A stretch of DNA of 64,000 bases from Streptomyces qinglanensis (lineage in GTDB: Bacteria; Actinomycetota; Actinomycetes; Streptomycetales; Streptomycetaceae): assembly GCF_900111245.1 (NCBI RefSeq), contig NZ_FOGO01000003.1:124001-188000 (forward strand), read 5' to 3'. Below, one piece after another: positions 34,127 to 42,471 of the stretch. The first letter of the stretch is position 1. Each line of letters starts with the position of its first letter. Below the pieces are notes generated by a model. That model was not told where the DNA came from, searched no databases, and saw only the letters and a program-made list of their open reading frames with translations. The position numbers and the translations under genes are program-made.

Positions 34127-34431
34127 TGGCCAAGCAGAGCAAGATCGCCAAGAACGAGAAGCGCAAGGCGGTCGTCGCGCGGTACGCGCGACGCCGGGCC
34201 GGGCTGAAGGAGATCCTCCGCGACCCGGCTTCCACACCCGCCGAGTGCGCGGCCGCGCTCCGGGAACTGCGGCGGCAGCCGCGGGACGCCAGTGCGACGC
34301 GGGTACGCAACCGGGACAGCGTCGACGGCCGTCCGCGCGGCCATCTGCGGGCCTTCGGGCTCTCCCGCGTCCGCATGCGCGCGATGGCGCACGCGGGCCG
34401 GCTCCCGGGAGTCACCAAGTCCTCCTGGTGA
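34126..34431 (+). CDS. rpsN: 30S ribosomal protein S14, zinc-free long form
   Basis: 101 residues, the length of the C-minus S14 form; the zinc-binding short form is about 61. It reads [20 protein letters not shown], then [20 protein letters not shown] and [20 protein letters not shown]. There is no CxxC pair. It overlaps L28 by one base and ends before two strong hairpins. Confidence 0.96.
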   Translation: MAKQSKIAKNEKRKAVVARYARRRAGLKEILRDPASTPAECAAALRELRRQPRDASATRVRNRDSVDGRPRGHLRAFGLSRVRMRAMAHAGRLPGVTKSSW

Positions 34432-34441
34432 CCGTCCGCCT

Positions 34442-34484
34442 GAGGGGCGCCCCACCGCACCTCCCCGCACCCGGGGCGCCCCTC
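34442..34484 (+). terminator. 12-bp stem hairpin after rpsN
   Basis: Bases 34442-34453 pair perfectly with 34473-34484 across a 19-base loop, 10 bases after the S14 stop. Confidence 0.75.
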
Positions 34485-34510
34485 GCCTCGCGCGGCGGCA
34501 ACGGAGCGGT

Positions 34511-34540
34511 CCCGTACGGCCCTGCTCGGGGCCGTACGGG
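34511..34540. terminator. Second hairpin, 12-bp perfect stem
   Basis: CCCGTACGGCCC (34511-34522) pairs with GGGCCGTACGGG (34529-34540) across a 6-base loop. It lies between S14 (plus) and the VOC protein (minus) and probably stops both. Confidence 0.8.
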
Positions 34541-34649
34541 GTCCCGCGGGGCCGGTGCCCGGCAGCGCCCGAGGGATGCCCCGCGGTGCACGCAGCGCCG
34601 CCGGCCTGCGGAGGCGCACAGGCCGGCGGGGCAGGGCGGGGGCGCGGGG

Positions 34650-35048
34650 TCAGCGGGCGAACTTCTCCATGGCGGCCTGGGTGACCGGCGTGAAGAAGTT
34701 GACGAGATTGCCGTCGGGGTCACGGAAGAGCAGGGCCCGATTGCCCCAGGGCATGGTGGTGGGCCCGGCGACGAACTCCTCCACCAGACCGCTCAGGTTG
34801 CCGTGCACCCGGTCCACGTCCTCGACGAGGAACTCGATGATCACGCTGCGGTTCGCCGCGGGCCGGGCGGAGTCCGGTGCGAACATCGGGACGGTGCGGG
34901 TGCCGCCGATCGCCAGGGTGGCCCTGGGGGTGACGAGTTCGGCGAAGTCCTCGGTCGCCCAGGCCGCCGACACCCCGGTGGCCCTCTCGTAGAAATCGAC
35001 GAGGCGCGCGACGTTGCCGGTGATGATGCGGATCGAGACGAAGTCCAC
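34650..35048 (-). CDS. VOC-superfamily (glyoxalase-like) protein
   Basis: 132 residues: VSIRIITGNVARLVDFYERA, later ALLFRDPDGNLVNFFTP. This is the paired beta-alpha-beta3 fold of glyoxalase/bleomycin-resistance proteins. GTG 35048 has GGGAG 6 bases upstream within a 9-bp triple repeat. It is divergent from a WYL regulator, a very frequent pairing; that regulator probably controls it. Specific substrate unknown. Confidence 0.88.
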   Translation of the reverse strand: MDFVSIRIITGNVARLVDFYERATGVSAAWATEDFAELVTPRATLAIGGTRTVPMFAPDSARPAANRSVIIEFLVEDVDRVHGNLSGLVEEFVAGPTTMPWGNRALLFRDPDGNLVNFFTPVTQAAMEKFAR

Positions 35049-35051
35049 AGT

Positions 35052-35078
35052 GTTCTCCCAGTTCTCCCAGTTCTCCCG
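35052..35078 (-). repeat. Three 9-bp tandem repeats carrying the ribosome site
   Basis: Three tandem copies of a 9-bp unit (GTTCTCCCA on plus; last base varies in the third). On the minus strand each carries GGGAG, so the Shine-Dalgarno sequence of the VOC gene is triplicated. The nearest copy has 6-base spacing to GTG 35048. Confidence 0.8.
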
Positions 35079-35177
35079 GTCTCCCGGATCGGTGCAGTGC
35101 CGGTGCGGCGGATGCGCTGCGCACGCTAGGACAGATAGCGGACGGAATCGGTCCGGTATGCGCGCTAGGCTGCCGCC

Positions 35178-36167
35178 ATGTCTCGACCCACCGGGCGCGT
35201 GCTGACCCTCCTGGAGCTTCTGCAGTCGGGCGGAATCCGGCCGGTGGCCGAACTCGCCGACCGGCTCGGCGTCGACGGCCGGACCGTGCGGCGGTACGTG
35301 GGCCACCTGATCGACCTGGACGTGCCGGTGGAGGCGGTGCGCGGCCGCTACGGCGGATACCGGCTCGCCCCCGGGCACCGCTTGCCCCCGCTCATGCTCA
35401 GCGACGACGAGGCCCTCGCCGTGCTGCTCGGCCTCGTCGCCGGCCGCCGGGCGGGATTGACGACAGCGGCGGGCGCCGCGAGCGAGACGGCGGCGGCCAA
35501 GGTCCGCAGAGTGCTGCCCCGGCATGTGGCCCGCAGGCTCGACACGGTCCTGGAGTCCCTCGCCTTCACCTCCGCACCCGGCGAGTTCGCCACCCCGGAC
35601 GCCGAGGTCCTGCTGGCCGTCGCCGACGCGGTACGCCACCGCCGACCGCTCTCGATCGGATACAGCGACCGCCACGGCCGCCGCACCGAACGCGCGCTGC
35701 ACGCCTACGGCATCGTCGCCCACGCGGGCCGGTGGTACGTCACGGGCAGGGACCCCGGGATCGCGCAGGACCGGACCTTCCGGCTCGACCGCATCGAGGG
35801 CGCCCGGACGCTGCCCGGCTCGTTCGAGGTCCCGGCCGGAACCGATCCGGCGCAGCGCGTACTGGACGGATTCGCGACGGCCGAGTACCGGTACGAGGTG
35901 GCCCTGCGGATCCACGGCACCGTCGAGCAGGTCCGCGCGGGACTTCCCGCCGCGGTCGCCCGCCTGGCGGAGCCCCCGTCCGGGAAGGGCGGGCACCCTT
36001 CGGGCGAACAGTGGCTGCGGGTCGAGCTTCGGGTGGCGGAGCTCGACTGGTTGCCTGCTGTCCTCGCCTCGCTGGACCGGCCGTTCGTCATCGAGCGCCC
36101 CGCGGAGCTGCGCGATCTCGTCACGGCGCTCGCCGACCGCCTCACGTCGTGGGCGCGGGACGGCTGA
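35178..36167 (+). CDS. YafY-type HTH/WYL-domain transcriptional regulator
   Basis: 329 residues. An N-terminal HTH_11 winged helix (RVLTLLELLQSGGIRPVAELADRLGVDGRTVRRY) with the wing VRGRYGGYRLAPG, then a WYL ligand-binding domain (RRPLSIGYSDRHGRRTERALHAYGIVAHAGRWYVTGRD) and a WCX tail. WYL regulators sense nucleotides or other small ligands. It is divergent from the VOC gene at 34650. Confidence 0.92.
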   Translation: MSRPTGRVLTLLELLQSGGIRPVAELADRLGVDGRTVRRYVGHLIDLDVPVEAVRGRYGGYRLAPGHRLPPLMLSDDEALAVLLGLVAGRRAGLTTAAGAASETAAAKVRRVLPRHVARRLDTVLESLAFTSAPGEFATPDAEVLLAVADAVRHRRPLSIGYSDRHGRRTERALHAYGIVAHAGRWYVTGRDPGIAQDRTFRLDRIEGARTLPGSFEVPAGTDPAQRVLDGFATAEYRYEVALRIHGTVEQVRAGLPAAVARLAEPPSGKGGHPSGEQWLRVELRVAELDWLPAVLASLDRPFVIERPAELRDLVTALADRLTSWARDG

Positions 36168-36460
36168 GCCCGGGACGCCGAGCGCCCTCGGCCGACGGCC
36201 GGTCCTGCCGATCGGCCGGGGAGGAGCGGTGGCCGTGCCGTCCCGGAGCGCTTCCTCCGGGAACGGACCGCACACCGGGGGGAGTTGGGTGCTGCGTCGG
36301 CCGACGCCTGATCCGCGCGGCAACAGACCGCCCCACGAGCCCCGTTGTGAACTTTTTCCTGCCTCGCGTCATCGAACTCGTACGGCACGGGGCGGTCCAG
36401 GCAGCGGCTCCCCCCGCATCCGGCATGGACACACGATGGGATGATCAGGGCGTGGCGGCG

Positions 36461-37225
36461 ATGAGAGAACGAGAGCAGCATGCGGTGCGGGCGGCCCGAA
36501 GGGCCGCGGGGGGCGGGTCCGGCAGGCCGCGCGGCGCCGGGGGCGCGCGTCTCGCGGCGGGGCTGGCGGTCGGCCTGGCGGCGACCCTGCTGACCGGATG
36601 CGGTGAACAGGCCGCGGACGCGCCCAAGAAGGTGACCGGCGAAGCGGCCCCCGTGCCCGGCGACTCGTCCGAGGACACCTCGCGGAAGGAGAGCGCCTCC
36701 CCCTCGTCCTCGTCCCGCGCCCGGGACGGTGACAGCAAGGAATCCGAGAAGGAGAAGTCCGGTTCCTCCGGGAAGAGCGAGGGCGCGGGCTCCTCCGGAG
36801 GTCAGGGCGGCTCCGGTGGCGGGGCGCCCGAGACCGGCGCCTGCAAGACCTCCGGACTCGCCTTCAGCACCTCGCCCGGCATGGCCCAGGGCACTCTCCT
36901 GGTGAACCTCGAGAACACCACCGCCACGACCTGCACGATGCACGGATTCCCCGGGGTCGACCTCCAGAGCGCGGCGGGCTCCATCAATGCCGACCGCAAC
37001 GGCCTCGCCGCCCCGACGGTCCGCGTCAGTCCCGGTGAGTCGACGCGTTTCACGCTCCACTACCCGCCGAACGACTCCGGTGGCAGCGGCCTGAACGTCA
37101 CCAGCCTCGTGGTCACTCCGCCCGACGAGACCAGCTCGCAGACCCTGCCGGTCAGCATCAATCTGCCGGTCTCCGACAGCACCGAGTCCGGGGTCACGGT
37201 CGGTCCCGTCGGCGCCGGGAAGTGA
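36461..37225 (+). CDS. DUF4232-type lipoprotein
   Basis: 254 residues. An Arg-rich N-terminus and hydrophobic segment end in a lipobox LLTGC, then a long Ser/Glu/Gly-rich linker (about 55-125), then a beta-rich DUF4232 domain with a conserved Cys pair (ETGACKTSGLAFS; TTCTMHGFPGVDL). Such lipoproteins are common on streptomycete surfaces and have no assigned function. ATG 36461 is the best start, with 36425 as an in-frame alternative. The preceding 293 bases (36168-36460) hold no gene. Confidence 0.85.
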   Translation: MREREQHAVRAARRAAGGGSGRPRGAGGARLAAGLAVGLAATLLTGCGEQAADAPKKVTGEAAPVPGDSSEDTSRKESASPSSSSRARDGDSKESEKEKSGSSGKSEGAGSSGGQGGSGGGAPETGACKTSGLAFSTSPGMAQGTLLVNLENTTATTCTMHGFPGVDLQSAAGSINADRNGLAAPTVRVSPGESTRFTLHYPPNDSGGSGLNVTSLVVTPPDETSSQTLPVSINLPVSDSTESGVTVGPVGAGK

Positions 37226-37229
37226 CGGT

Positions 37230-37294
37230 ACCGGGCGCCGCCTGAGGGAGCACCGCGCGGGCGCGCGCGAGCCCGCCCGACGGCGGCGCCCGGT
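37230..37294. terminator. Long-loop hairpin between convergent genes
   Basis: Bases 37230-37242 pair perfectly with 37282-37294 (13 bp), with a 39-base loop that can itself fold. It lies between the DUF4232 lipoprotein and the quinone oxidoreductase. Confidence 0.55.
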
Positions 37295-37345
37295 GCCGCC
37301 GCCGCCCCCCGCACGGCCGCGCCGGGCGGCCGCGCGGGGGACGGC

Positions 37346-38239
37346 TCAGACGACCAGGACCCGGCGCCCGCGGGTGTGACCGGCCTGGCTGTCGATGTGC
37401 GCCGCCGCGGCCTCGGCGAGCGGGTAGGACTTCTCGACCGGGATGTGGAGCTTCCCCCGCGCGATGAGGCGGCCGGCCTCGGCCAGTGCCGCGGGAACGC
37501 TCCCGGCCGCCCCGGAGAACCGGACCCCGAACTCCGGCGCGCCGAGATCGGCGATGGAGACGACCTTCTGCGGATCCCCGGTCAGCTCGACGAGTTCGGC
37601 CAGGACGCCCGCACCGGCGAGATCGAGCGCCGCGTCGACCCGGCCGAGTCGCCGGACCCGCTCGGCCCAGCCCGCGCCGTAGGTGGTGGCGGCGGCGCCC
37701 AGGCCGCGCAGATAGTCCTGGTTCGCTGCTCCGGCCGTGCCGATCACCGCGATGCCGCGGTCGCGGGCGATCTGCAGCACGGCCGAGCCGACTCCCCCGG
37801 CCGCACCGCTGACCAGCAGCGTCTGCCCCGGCCGCACACCGACCTCGCGGATGATGCGCAGCGCGGTCTCCACCACGGAGGGGTACCCGGCCGCCTCGTC
37901 GAAGGTCAGCCCCCCGGGTATCCGGGCCCAGGCCGAGAGCACGGCGAACTCTGCGTAGGTGTCGGTCCCTTCGCCGAACACGGGGTCTCCGACCTCGACG
38001 TCCTCGACGCCCTCACCGACCTCGTCCACCACTCCGGCGGCGTCCAGCCCGACTCCGGCGGGCAGTTCGACCGGGTGGGCCTGCAGGATCTGCCCCTCCC
38101 GGATCCTCCAGTCGACGGGGTTCACACCTGCCGCGCGCACGGCGACGCGCACCTGGCCGGGGCCCGCGTGGGGCTCCTCGGCGTCCACGAGACGCAGCAC
38201 TTCCGGACCGCCGAATTCGGCGAAGCTCACTTTCTTCAT
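37346..38239 (-). CDS. NADPH:quinone-reductase-like MDR oxidoreductase
   Basis: 297 residues of the zinc-free medium-chain dehydrogenase family: GroES-like N-terminus (GPGQVRVAVRAAGVNPVDWRIREG), then a nucleotide-binding VSGAAGGVGSAVLQIA. No structural zinc Cys cluster is present. These enzymes reduce quinones or enones with NADPH. The divergent TetR gene 70 bases away and the repeats between them make it the probable TetR target. Confidence 0.9.
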   Translation of the reverse strand: MKKVSFAEFGGPEVLRLVDAEEPHAGPGQVRVAVRAAGVNPVDWRIREGQILQAHPVELPAGVGLDAAGVVDEVGEGVEDVEVGDPVFGEGTDTYAEFAVLSAWARIPGGLTFDEAAGYPSVVETALRIIREVGVRPGQTLLVSGAAGGVGSAVLQIARDRGIAVIGTAGAANQDYLRGLGAAATTYGAGWAERVRRLGRVDAALDLAGAGVLAELVELTGDPQKVVSIADLGAPEFGVRFSGAAGSVPAALAEAGRLIARGKLHIPVEKSYPLAEAAAAHIDSQAGHTRGRRVLVV

Positions 38240-38255
38240 ACGGCCGACCGTAACA

Positions 38256-38284
38256 CTAACGGTTAGCTTTATGGAACGGTTAGT
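38256..38284. promoter_or_regulatory. TetR operator candidate: CTAACGGTTAG plus repeated half
   Basis: CTAACGGTTAG (38256-38266) is a palindrome around one base, and AACGGTTAG is repeated exactly at 38258-38266 and 38275-38283 (17-base period). The site lies between the divergent oxidoreductase and TetR genes, in an AT-rich stretch. Confidence 0.65.
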
Positions 38285-38309
38285 CTTTCGCATCTGGTAG
38301 CTTCAGTGC

Positions 38310-38879
38310 ATGACAACGCCGCCCGGACGTCGCGAGCGCAAGAAGGCGGCGACCCGCCGGAAGATCGCAGACACCGCCCTCCGGCTCTTCCTGGAGCGCG
38401 GATACGACGCGGTGGGTATCCGCGAGGTGGCCGCCGAGGCCGATGTGGCCGTCACCACGCTCTTCTCCCACTTCCCCTCGAAAGAGGCACTGGTCTTCGA
38501 GCAGGACGCGGACTTCGAGCAGCGCCTGATCCGGGCGGTCACCGACCGGACGCCCGACGAGCCGCTCGTCCCCGCGCTGCGCCGGGAGATCCACGCCCTG
38601 GTGCGGCACTGCACCGCCGACAGCGCCTCCCCGGTCTGGCACATGGTCGACACCTCACCCGCACTACGCGCGTACGAGGAGTCGATGAGGCTGCGCCATG
38701 CGGAATCGCTGGCCGCGGCCCTGACCGCGGACCCCGGCCTGGCCCGGACCACGACGGCCTGCCGCACGATCGCCAGGTTCACGATCGACGCCTACGCACT
38801 GGCCCGCGAGTCGGCCGATCCGCAGGCCGCGGTGGACGAGATCTTCCGGATGATCGAGGCGGCCTGGGCGGTCACCTGA
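38310..38879 (+). CDS. TetR/AcrR-family repressor
   Basis: 189 residues. The N-terminal HTH is RRKIADTALRLFLERGYDAV, then IREVAAEADVAVTTLFSHFP, followed by a helical ligand domain. ATG 38310 is 26 bases from the repeated AACGGTTAG operator, consistent with autoregulation and control of the divergent oxidoreductase at 37346. Confidence 0.93.
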   Translation: MTTPPGRRERKKAATRRKIADTALRLFLERGYDAVGIREVAAEADVAVTTLFSHFPSKEALVFEQDADFEQRLIRAVTDRTPDEPLVPALRREIHALVRHCTADSASPVWHMVDTSPALRAYEESMRLRHAESLAAALTADPGLARTTTACRTIARFTIDAYALARESADPQAAVDEIFRMIEAAWAVT

Positions 38880-38920
38880 CCATCCGCGCCCGCCCCGAAC
38901 CGGCCGCCGGTGCAGCAGGC

Positions 38921-39268
38921 TCAGCCGCGGTAGACCTCGAGCGCGATCCGGACGAACGAGCGGATCAGCGGATTCCGGTCGCTCTCCTTCCACGCCACCA
39001 CCACGCGGCTCGGCGGCAGGTCGATCAGCGGCACCACGGTCAGCCCCTCAGGAGGCCGGTGGTCCAGGAGCGTCATGCCCACCGTGCCGTTCCACAGAAC
39101 GGCCTGCCGGCACTCCTGGACGGTGCGCACCACCGGCCCCTCGCGCTGCTCTCCACCGCTCCAGTAGGACTGCCGGCGGGAGTCGGTGCCCGCCGGGAAG
39201 ACGAACCAGCGGCGGTCCGCGACCTCGGACGACCGCAACTGCCCGCGACGGGCCAGGGGCCCGCACCG
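38921..39268 (-). pseudogene. LysR-family regulator remnant (effector-domain C-terminus only)
   Basis: About 105-115 residues match only the C-terminal half of a LysR substrate-binding domain: VVRTVQECRQAVLWNGTVGM, then LTVVPLIDLPPSRVVVAW and NPLIRSFVRIALEVYRG. The usual 300-residue protein would begin with a winged HTH, which is absent. The open frame extends back only to the stop codon of the hydrolase gene at 39269-39271. The upstream two thirds have been replaced, so this is a deletion remnant. No convincing start or ribosome site is seen. Confidence 0.72.
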
Positions 39269-40156
39269 TCAGCGGGCCAGCAGTTCCCGGATCGCCCCCG
39301 CGATCTCCTCGGGCGCCTCCTCGGCCATGAAGTGCCCCGCCCGGGTGAGACGGTGGTCGAGGTCGGGCGCCCACGCCTGCCACACCTGGGCGGCGTCGTA
39401 GCCGAGCCGGGCTCCCCAGTCCTGCTGGACGACGGTGACCGGCATCGCGAGCTGGGAACCGGCGTCCAGGTCGGCCTGGTCGTGGTCGGCGTCGACACCG
39501 GCGGAGGCCCGGTAGTCGGCCACGATCGAGGGCACCGCCGCGGCACTCGCCCGCAGGTACGCGCTCCGCACCGGGTCCGGGATCGCCGCCCGGTCCCCGG
39601 CCCAGGCGTCGAGGAAGGACCCGAAGAACGCGTCGGCGCTGTTGGCGATCATCGTCTCGGGCAGTCCCGGCGGCTGGGCCATCAGGAAGAGGTGGTAGCC
39701 GACCGCGGCCGAGACGCCCTGCAGCACGTTCCACATGTCCAGGGTCGGCACGACATCGAGGATGCCGAGGTGCGTGACGGTCTCCGGGTGGTCCAGCCCC
39801 GCCCGGAAGGCGACGAGGGCTCCGCGGTCGTGGCCGACGAGCGCGAACCGGTCGTGGCCCAGCGCCGCCGCGGCGGACACGATGTCGGCGGCCATGGTGC
39901 GCTTGGCGTACACGTCCGGATCCGCGGCCGCCGGCTTGTCGCTGGCGCCGTAGCCGCGCAGGTCGGGGCAGATCACCGTGTGCCCGGCGGCCAGCAGCGG
40001 GGCGACGTGCCGCCACATCAGGTGGGTCTGCGGGAAGCCGTGCAGCAGCACGACGGGGGTGCCGCTGCCGCCGGTGGCGACGGAGAGCTCGACGCCCTCC
40101 GCACCGGGCACGCGGAGGTGGTCGAAACCGGGCAGAGCGGGCAGGGCGGGTGTCAT
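39269..40156 (-). CDS. Alpha/beta hydrolase, haloacetate-dehalogenase/epoxide-hydrolase-like
   Basis: 295 residues. Oxyanion motif LLHGFPQTHLMW, nucleophile elbow VGHDRGALVAF with Asp as nucleophile rather than Ser, and the catalytic His in LTRAGHFMAEE. An Asp nucleophile in GHDRG is typical of haloalkane/fluoroacetate dehalogenases and epoxide hydrolases. It is divergent from the SARP regulator at 40268. The physiological substrate is unknown. Confidence 0.88.
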   Translation of the reverse strand: MTPALPALPGFDHLRVPGAEGVELSVATGGSGTPVVLLHGFPQTHLMWRHVAPLLAAGHTVICPDLRGYGASDKPAAADPDVYAKRTMAADIVSAAAALGHDRFALVGHDRGALVAFRAGLDHPETVTHLGILDVVPTLDMWNVLQGVSAAVGYHLFLMAQPPGLPETMIANSADAFFGSFLDAWAGDRAAIPDPVRSAYLRASAAAVPSIVADYRASAGVDADHDQADLDAGSQLAMPVTVVQQDWGARLGYDAAQVWQAWAPDLDHRLTRAGHFMAEEAPEEIAGAIRELLAR

Positions 40157-40267
40157 GCGGGTCCTTTCCCCGTGTCGGGCGACTGACCGGGCCACGGTGC
40201 ACGAGCCCGATGAGCAGCCGATCAGCACGGCACGCCGGAGCGGAGCCGGTGGGCGCAGGATGGGAGC

Positions 40268-42211
40268 ATGCGGATCGATGTACTGGGCCCGATGCGGGCG
40301 CTGCGCGGCGACGGCACCCCGATCGCGCTGGGCGGACCCCGGCACCGCGAGGTGCTCGCCCGGCTCGTCGCCGCCGAAGGGCGGATGGTGGCCACCGACA
40401 CCCTCGTGGCGGATCTGTGGCCCGAACCCCTCGCCCGCGGTCCGGGCGCGCTGCGCACATTCGTCGCCGCCCTTCGCCGCGCCCTCGAGCCCGACCGGCC
40501 ACCACGCACCCCGCCGCGGATCCTGATCACCGAGGGCCCCGGCTACGCGCTGCGGCTGCCGCGCGAGGCCGTGGACGTACAGCGGTTCGAGGACGTCCTG
40601 GAGCGCGCCCGCCGCTCCCCCGGCGAGGTCGCCGCCCTCGGCGAGGTCCTCTCCTCCTGGCGCGGGCCTGCCTACGCGGACCTGCCCGACGCCCCCTGGG
40701 CGCAGCGGGAGCGCGCCCGGCTGGAGGAGTTGCGGCTGCAGGGGATCGAGCTCCGGGCCGGCCTCCTCCTGGACGCGGGCGCAAGCGGTGGCCTCGTCGC
40801 CGAACTCGGCGCACACACCGACGAGCACCCCTGGCGCGAGACGGCCTGGGCGCTGCTGGCCCGCGCCCTGCACCGGGACGGACGCCGGGCCGACGCGCTG
40901 GCCACCCTCCGCCGCGCCCGCACGATGCTCGTCGAACAGCTCGGGCTCGATCCCGGAACCGGACTCCGGCGCCTGGAGGCGGACATCCTCAACGGATCCG
41001 CGTCCCTGGAACCGGCCCTCGACCTCCGGTCCGGCGCCGGTGCCCGACTCGGCCCCCGCACGACCGTGGAACTGGCCCGCACCCTGGCCCTGGCAGGCAG
41101 CGACGCGCTCGTCCTCTCCCGGCGCAACCGGCTCGCCGCCGCCCGGGCCGCCGAGCGGACCGGGGACGCCGCCCTCACCGCCCGGGTCGTCGGCGCCTAC
41201 GACGTGCCCTCGATCTGGAGCCGTGCCGACGATCCCGAGCAGTGCCGCGCCGTCGTGGCGGTCGCCGAGCGCACGCTGCGGGCCCTGGGCCCCGACGGTC
41301 CTCCCCCGCTCCGGGCCCGGCTGCTGGCGACCGTCGCCGTCGAGAGCCGCAGCGGCGACCTGCGCGGGGCCGCCCTGCGGACCGGCTACGAGGCCGCACA
41401 CCGGGCCGAGGCGCTCGCGCGGGGCCTGGACGATCCCGCACTGCTGGCCTTCGCGCTCAACGGCGTCTTCCTGCAGTCCTTCGGGCGCCCGGGGCTCGCG
41501 GCGCAGCGGGATACCGTCGGCGCCGAACTCGTCGCGCTGGCCACCCGGCACGAGCTGCCGACCTTCACCATCCTGGGCCGGCTCGTCCGCCTGCAGTCCG
41601 CCTCCGCCCAGGGCGACCTGGCGGGTGCCGCCGGGCACGCGGCCGCCGCAGAGGAGGTCGCCGCCGTCCACGAGGCCCCGCTGGTCCCCGTCCTCACCGC
41701 CTGGTTCCGGGCCCGGGTCGCCGCAGAGCGGAGCACCGCACCCGACGGACCGACCGCCGCGGACGCCGCGAGCGCCTACCGCGCCGCCGACAACGCCCTC
41801 CGCACGGCAGGGATGCCGGGGCTGCACCGCGGCCTGCTGCCGCTCGCGCTGCTGGGACTGCGCCTGCTGCACGGCCGCCCGGCGCCCACCGACCCGCAGC
41901 TCGACTGGGGCCCGTATCTGCCCTGGGCGGCGCCGCTCCTGCTCCTCGCCCGGGACCGTCCGGCAGAGGCCCGAGCGGCCCTCGCCACCGCCCCCGAACC
42001 GCCCCATGACCATCTCCAGGAAGCGCTCTGGTGCCTGACCGCGCACGCCGCCGCCCGCCTGGACGCGCCCGGCACCGCCGCGCGCGCCGCGGCGGCGCTG
42101 CGCGGCGCCCGCACCGAACAGGCGGGCGCGGCCAGCGGCATGCTCACCCTCGGCCCGGTCGAGCGCTACCTCGCGGAGGCCGAGGCGTGCGCGGGCCGGG
42201 CCGGGGGGTGA
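40268..42211 (+). CDS. SARP/AfsR-type regulator (BTAD domain)
   Basis: 647 residues. N-terminal OmpR-like winged helix (MRIDVLGPMRALRGDGTPIA; HREVLARLVAAEGRMVATDTL), BTAD all-alpha domain (near 95-245, with WRETAWALLARALHRDGRRADAL), then a long Ala-rich alpha-helical C-terminal half without a visible P-loop. SARP proteins activate secondary-metabolite clusters by binding heptamer repeats near -35 elements. It lies 4.3 kb from the polyketide cluster; a role there is possible by proximity, but no binding repeats were identified. Confidence 0.88.
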   Translation: MRIDVLGPMRALRGDGTPIALGGPRHREVLARLVAAEGRMVATDTLVADLWPEPLARGPGALRTFVAALRRALEPDRPPRTPPRILITEGPGYALRLPREAVDVQRFEDVLERARRSPGEVAALGEVLSSWRGPAYADLPDAPWAQRERARLEELRLQGIELRAGLLLDAGASGGLVAELGAHTDEHPWRETAWALLARALHRDGRRADALATLRRARTMLVEQLGLDPGTGLRRLEADILNGSASLEPALDLRSGAGARLGPRTTVELARTLALAGSDALVLSRRNRLAAARAAERTGDAALTARVVGAYDVPSIWSRADDPEQCRAVVAVAERTLRALGPDGPPPLRARLLATVAVESRSGDLRGAALRTGYEAAHRAEALARGLDDPALLAFALNGVFLQSFGRPGLAAQRDTVGAELVALATRHELPTFTILGRLVRLQSASAQGDLAGAAGHAAAAEEVAAVHEAPLVPVLTAWFRARVAAERSTAPDGPTAADAASAYRAADNALRTAGMPGLHRGLLPLALLGLRLLHGRPAPTDPQLDWGPYLPWAAPLLLLARDRPAEARAALATAPEPPHDHLQEALWCLTAHAAARLDAPGTAARAAAALRGARTEQAGAASGMLTLGPVERYLAEAEACAGRAGG

Positions 42212-42340
42212 CCGCGGCCCGGCGTGCCCAAACGGGCGGCTCTCGCTCTCCCGGGGTGGTCGGAATCCGCCGAGCAGCGGACTCCGACCCTCCCCCGGCC
42301 TCCCCCGACGGTGGACAGGCGGTCGCGTTCCTGTCCACGC

Positions 42341-42363
42341 CCTCCCGGGGTCCCCCCGGGAGG
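42341..42363. terminator. Hairpin between SARP gene and small secreted protein
   Basis: CCTCCCGGGG (42341-42350) pairs perfectly with CCCCGGGAGG (42354-42363), 3-base loop. A second stem, GTGGACAG/CTGTCCAC (42311-42318 and 42331-42338), lies just before it. The remainder of 42212-42471 holds no gene. Confidence 0.7.
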
Positions 42364-42471
42364 AGTCGATCCGCTGGTCCGCCCCCTCACGGATACGCAC
42401 CGCTGCGGAGCTGTCGAACTCGGTGGCTGCGGGCACCGGCCCTGCCGCGGCCGCTTCTCCGGAGCCCGGCC

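Noticed and set aside
36168..36460. A possible small gene before the DUF4232 lipoprotein
   Set aside because: Open frames here are short and lack ribosome sites or recognisable motifs.
38921..39238. A complete small regulator
   Set aside because: No HTH and no credible start; the sequence matches only the C-terminal effector domain of LysR proteins.
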